From Cellulomonas sp. SG140 (GTDB lineage: Bacteria; Actinomycetota; Actinomycetes; Actinomycetales; Cellulomonadaceae): 64,000 bases of DNA. The notes under the pieces were generated by a model that saw nothing but the letters and a program-made list of their open reading frames with translations, did not search any database and was not told the origin of the DNA. The translations under genes and the position numbers were made by a program. The stretch lies in contig NZ_JANZLA010000005.1 of the NCBI RefSeq assembly GCF_025770785.1, positions 1-64,000 on the forward strand. Reading direction: 5' to 3'. Below are positions 63,053 to 64,000 of the stretch, one piece after another. Positions within the stretch are counted from its first letter, which is position 1; the number at the start of each line of letters is the position of its first letter.

Positions 63053-63060
63053 CCCCGGGG

Positions 63061-63101
63061 CGACGCCGCCGAACCGCGGGCCACGGTCCGGCGGCGCGTC
63101 G
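63061..63101. terminator. Bidirectional terminator hairpin
   Basis: CGACGCCGCCG (63061-63071) pairs with CGGCGGCGCGTCG (63089-63101) with a two-base bulge. It lies between the convergent DUF1697 and SHOCT genes. Confidence 0.75.
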
Positions 63102-63102
63102 G

Positions 63103-63414
63103 TCAGGGCTGCGCTGGCTGCTCCGTCGCGAGCAGCGTCTCCAGCCGGGCGCGGTACTCCGCCTCGTCGATCTCGCCGCGGGCGAACCGCTCGGCGAGCA
63201 CGGACGTCGCCGAGCTCCGGCCTACCATCCCCGGCCAAGGGCCGCACGGGCCTCGACCAGCGGCTGCCCACCGGCGCCGGCGCGTCGCGAAGAAGACGAC
63301 GAAGCCGACGACGACGAGGAACCAGAACAGCGGGACCAGCAGGAACCACGGGCCTGGCCACCAGCCGCCGTACGCGACGGGGTGGGCCAGCGCGCTGGCG
63401 AACGTGGTGAGCAT
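63103..63414 (-). CDS. SHOCT-domain membrane protein
   Basis: A 103-aa protein; ATG 63412-63414 with GGGAGG upstream. An aromatic-rich hydrophobic segment (WWPGPWFLLVPLFWFLVVVG) spans the membrane once. A C-terminal SHOCT motif follows: LAERFARGEIDEAEYRARLE. SHOCT peptides often sit at the ends of membrane proteins and may promote oligomerisation. No partner identified. Confidence 0.85.
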   Translation of the reverse strand: MLTTFASALAHPVAYGGWWPGPWFLLVPLFWFLVVVGFVVFFATRRRRWAAAGRGPCGPWPGMVGRSSATSVLAERFARGEIDEAEYRARLETLLATEQPAQP

Positions 63415-63535
63415 GACGAACCTCCCGGTGTGGCGTGCGACCGGACCTCGGCCGCAGCTCCACGCTCCCTCGGCAGGACGGTCCCCGTCGTCGTCCCGGC
63501 GGAGCCTTCCGCACGCTCCGGACGGAGCACGAGAC

Positions 63536-64000
63536 TCAGGTCGCCCACCCCGGCCGGACCAGGCCGGACTCGTAGGCGGCGACGACGAGCTGCGCCCGGT
63601 CGCGGGCACCGAGCTTGCCGCTCGCGCGCAGCACGTGCGTCTTCACCGTGAGCGGCGAGAGGAACAGCCGCTCGCCGATCTCCTAGTTCGAGAGGCCCTC
63701 GCCGACCAGGACGACGACCTCGCGTTCCCGTGCGGTCAGCTCGGCGATGCCCGGCAACGGCGGCGCGTCGCGCGTCGCGCGCGCCACGCGCTCGAGCAGG
63801 CGGCGTGTGACGGTGGGCGACAGCAGCGCCTCGCCGGCAGCCGCCACCCTGATGGCCCGCAGCAGCTCCGCGGGCTCGGTGTCCTTGACGAGGAACCCGC
63901 TCGCGCCGTTCCGTATCGCCTCGCCGACGTACTCGTCGAGCTCGAACGTCGTCACGACGACGACGTGCACACCGCCCGCCCGGGCATCCGCGACGATGCG
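63536..64000 (-). pseudogene. LuxR-type response regulator with in-frame TAG, cut by window edge
   Basis: The 5' part lies beyond the right edge. The receiver C-terminal part (VVVVTTFELDEYVGEAIRNG, FLVKDTEPAELLRAI) joins a LuxR helix-turn-helix. The frame reads LTAREREVVVLVGEGLSN, then TAG at 63683-63685, then continues EIGERLFLSPLTVKTHVLRA to a normal stop at 63536. A single CAG-to-TAG change would explain it. The truncated product would keep the receiver but lose the recognition helix. It could be a real mutation, a sequencing error, or a suppressed codon. Confidence 0.8.

Overview
The window is very GC-rich. It uses GTG and TTG starts freely, many neighbouring genes overlap by 4 bp, and F420-type, DUF2630 and septum-formation-type families are present. 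This fits an actinobacterium, and Cellulomonadaceae or a close relative is my best guess (an inference from gene content, not a phylogenetic placement). No tRNA, rRNA, CRISPR array, transposase or integrase was seen.

Region 1 (1-25,819) is the right-hand part of an extracellular/cytosolic contractile injection system (eCIS, phage-tail-like). On the + strand, overlapping genes encode a Pro/Ala-rich disordered protein (cut by the left edge), a LysM tube-baseplate adaptor, a VgrG-like spike, a gp25 baseplate wedge, a baseplate-J protein, a tail-protein-I homologue and a double zinc-ribbon protein with a C-terminal membrane helix. An AbiEi-type antitoxin gene with its own operator repeats follows, but its toxin partner is reduced to a stub. 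A four-gene minus-strand operon then encodes a DUF4255 tail-terminator protein and three paralogous single-pass membrane proteins (745, 863 and 2049 aa) whose presumed outer parts are long arrays of carboxypeptidase-regulatory-like beta-sandwich repeats. Divergent to it are the eCIS AAA+ ATPase, a DUF4157 protein with a second HExxH metalloprotease-like domain (probable payload), a small unknown protein, and a convergent DUF4280 PAAR-like tip. Sheath, tube and tape-measure genes are not in the window and are expected to the left. The combination of injection particle, payload and two sets of membrane anchors is the most interesting system here.

Region 2 (25,858-44,236) is ordinary chromosome. 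It holds a septum-formation-type lipoprotein, a P-type ATPase, a GatB/YqeY protein, DedA plus a GNAT acetyltransferase, an aldo/keto reductase, an NAD(P)-binding protein, a GT87-like mannosyltransferase, an NCS2 nucleobase transporter, a LytR_C pair, DUF2630, a cold-shock protein, an SRPBCC protein, a VOC protein, an ABC-2 exporter, a beta-CASP MBL hydrolase and a small secreted protein.

Region 3 (44,261-49,995) is a complete agmatine deiminase pathway: TetR regulator, agmatine/putrescine antiporter, agmatine deiminase, putrescine carbamoyltransferase and carbamate kinase. Two copies of a 14-bp operator lie ahead of the transporter, and a 50-bp palindrome lies after the last gene.

Region 4 (50,097-54,960) holds a MarR/NmrA divergent pair, a YbaK deacylase, a ScoMcrA-head-like zinc-ribbon protein, a TehA/SLAC1-type transporter and an LLM flavin oxidoreductase. 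Region 5 (55,038-62,507) is a YtfQRT-YjfF-like sugar ABC operon with two ATPases, two permeases, a LacI regulator and a matching LacI-type operator upstream. The window ends with a DUF1697 protein, a SHOCT protein and a LuxR-type response regulator interrupted by an in-frame TAG.
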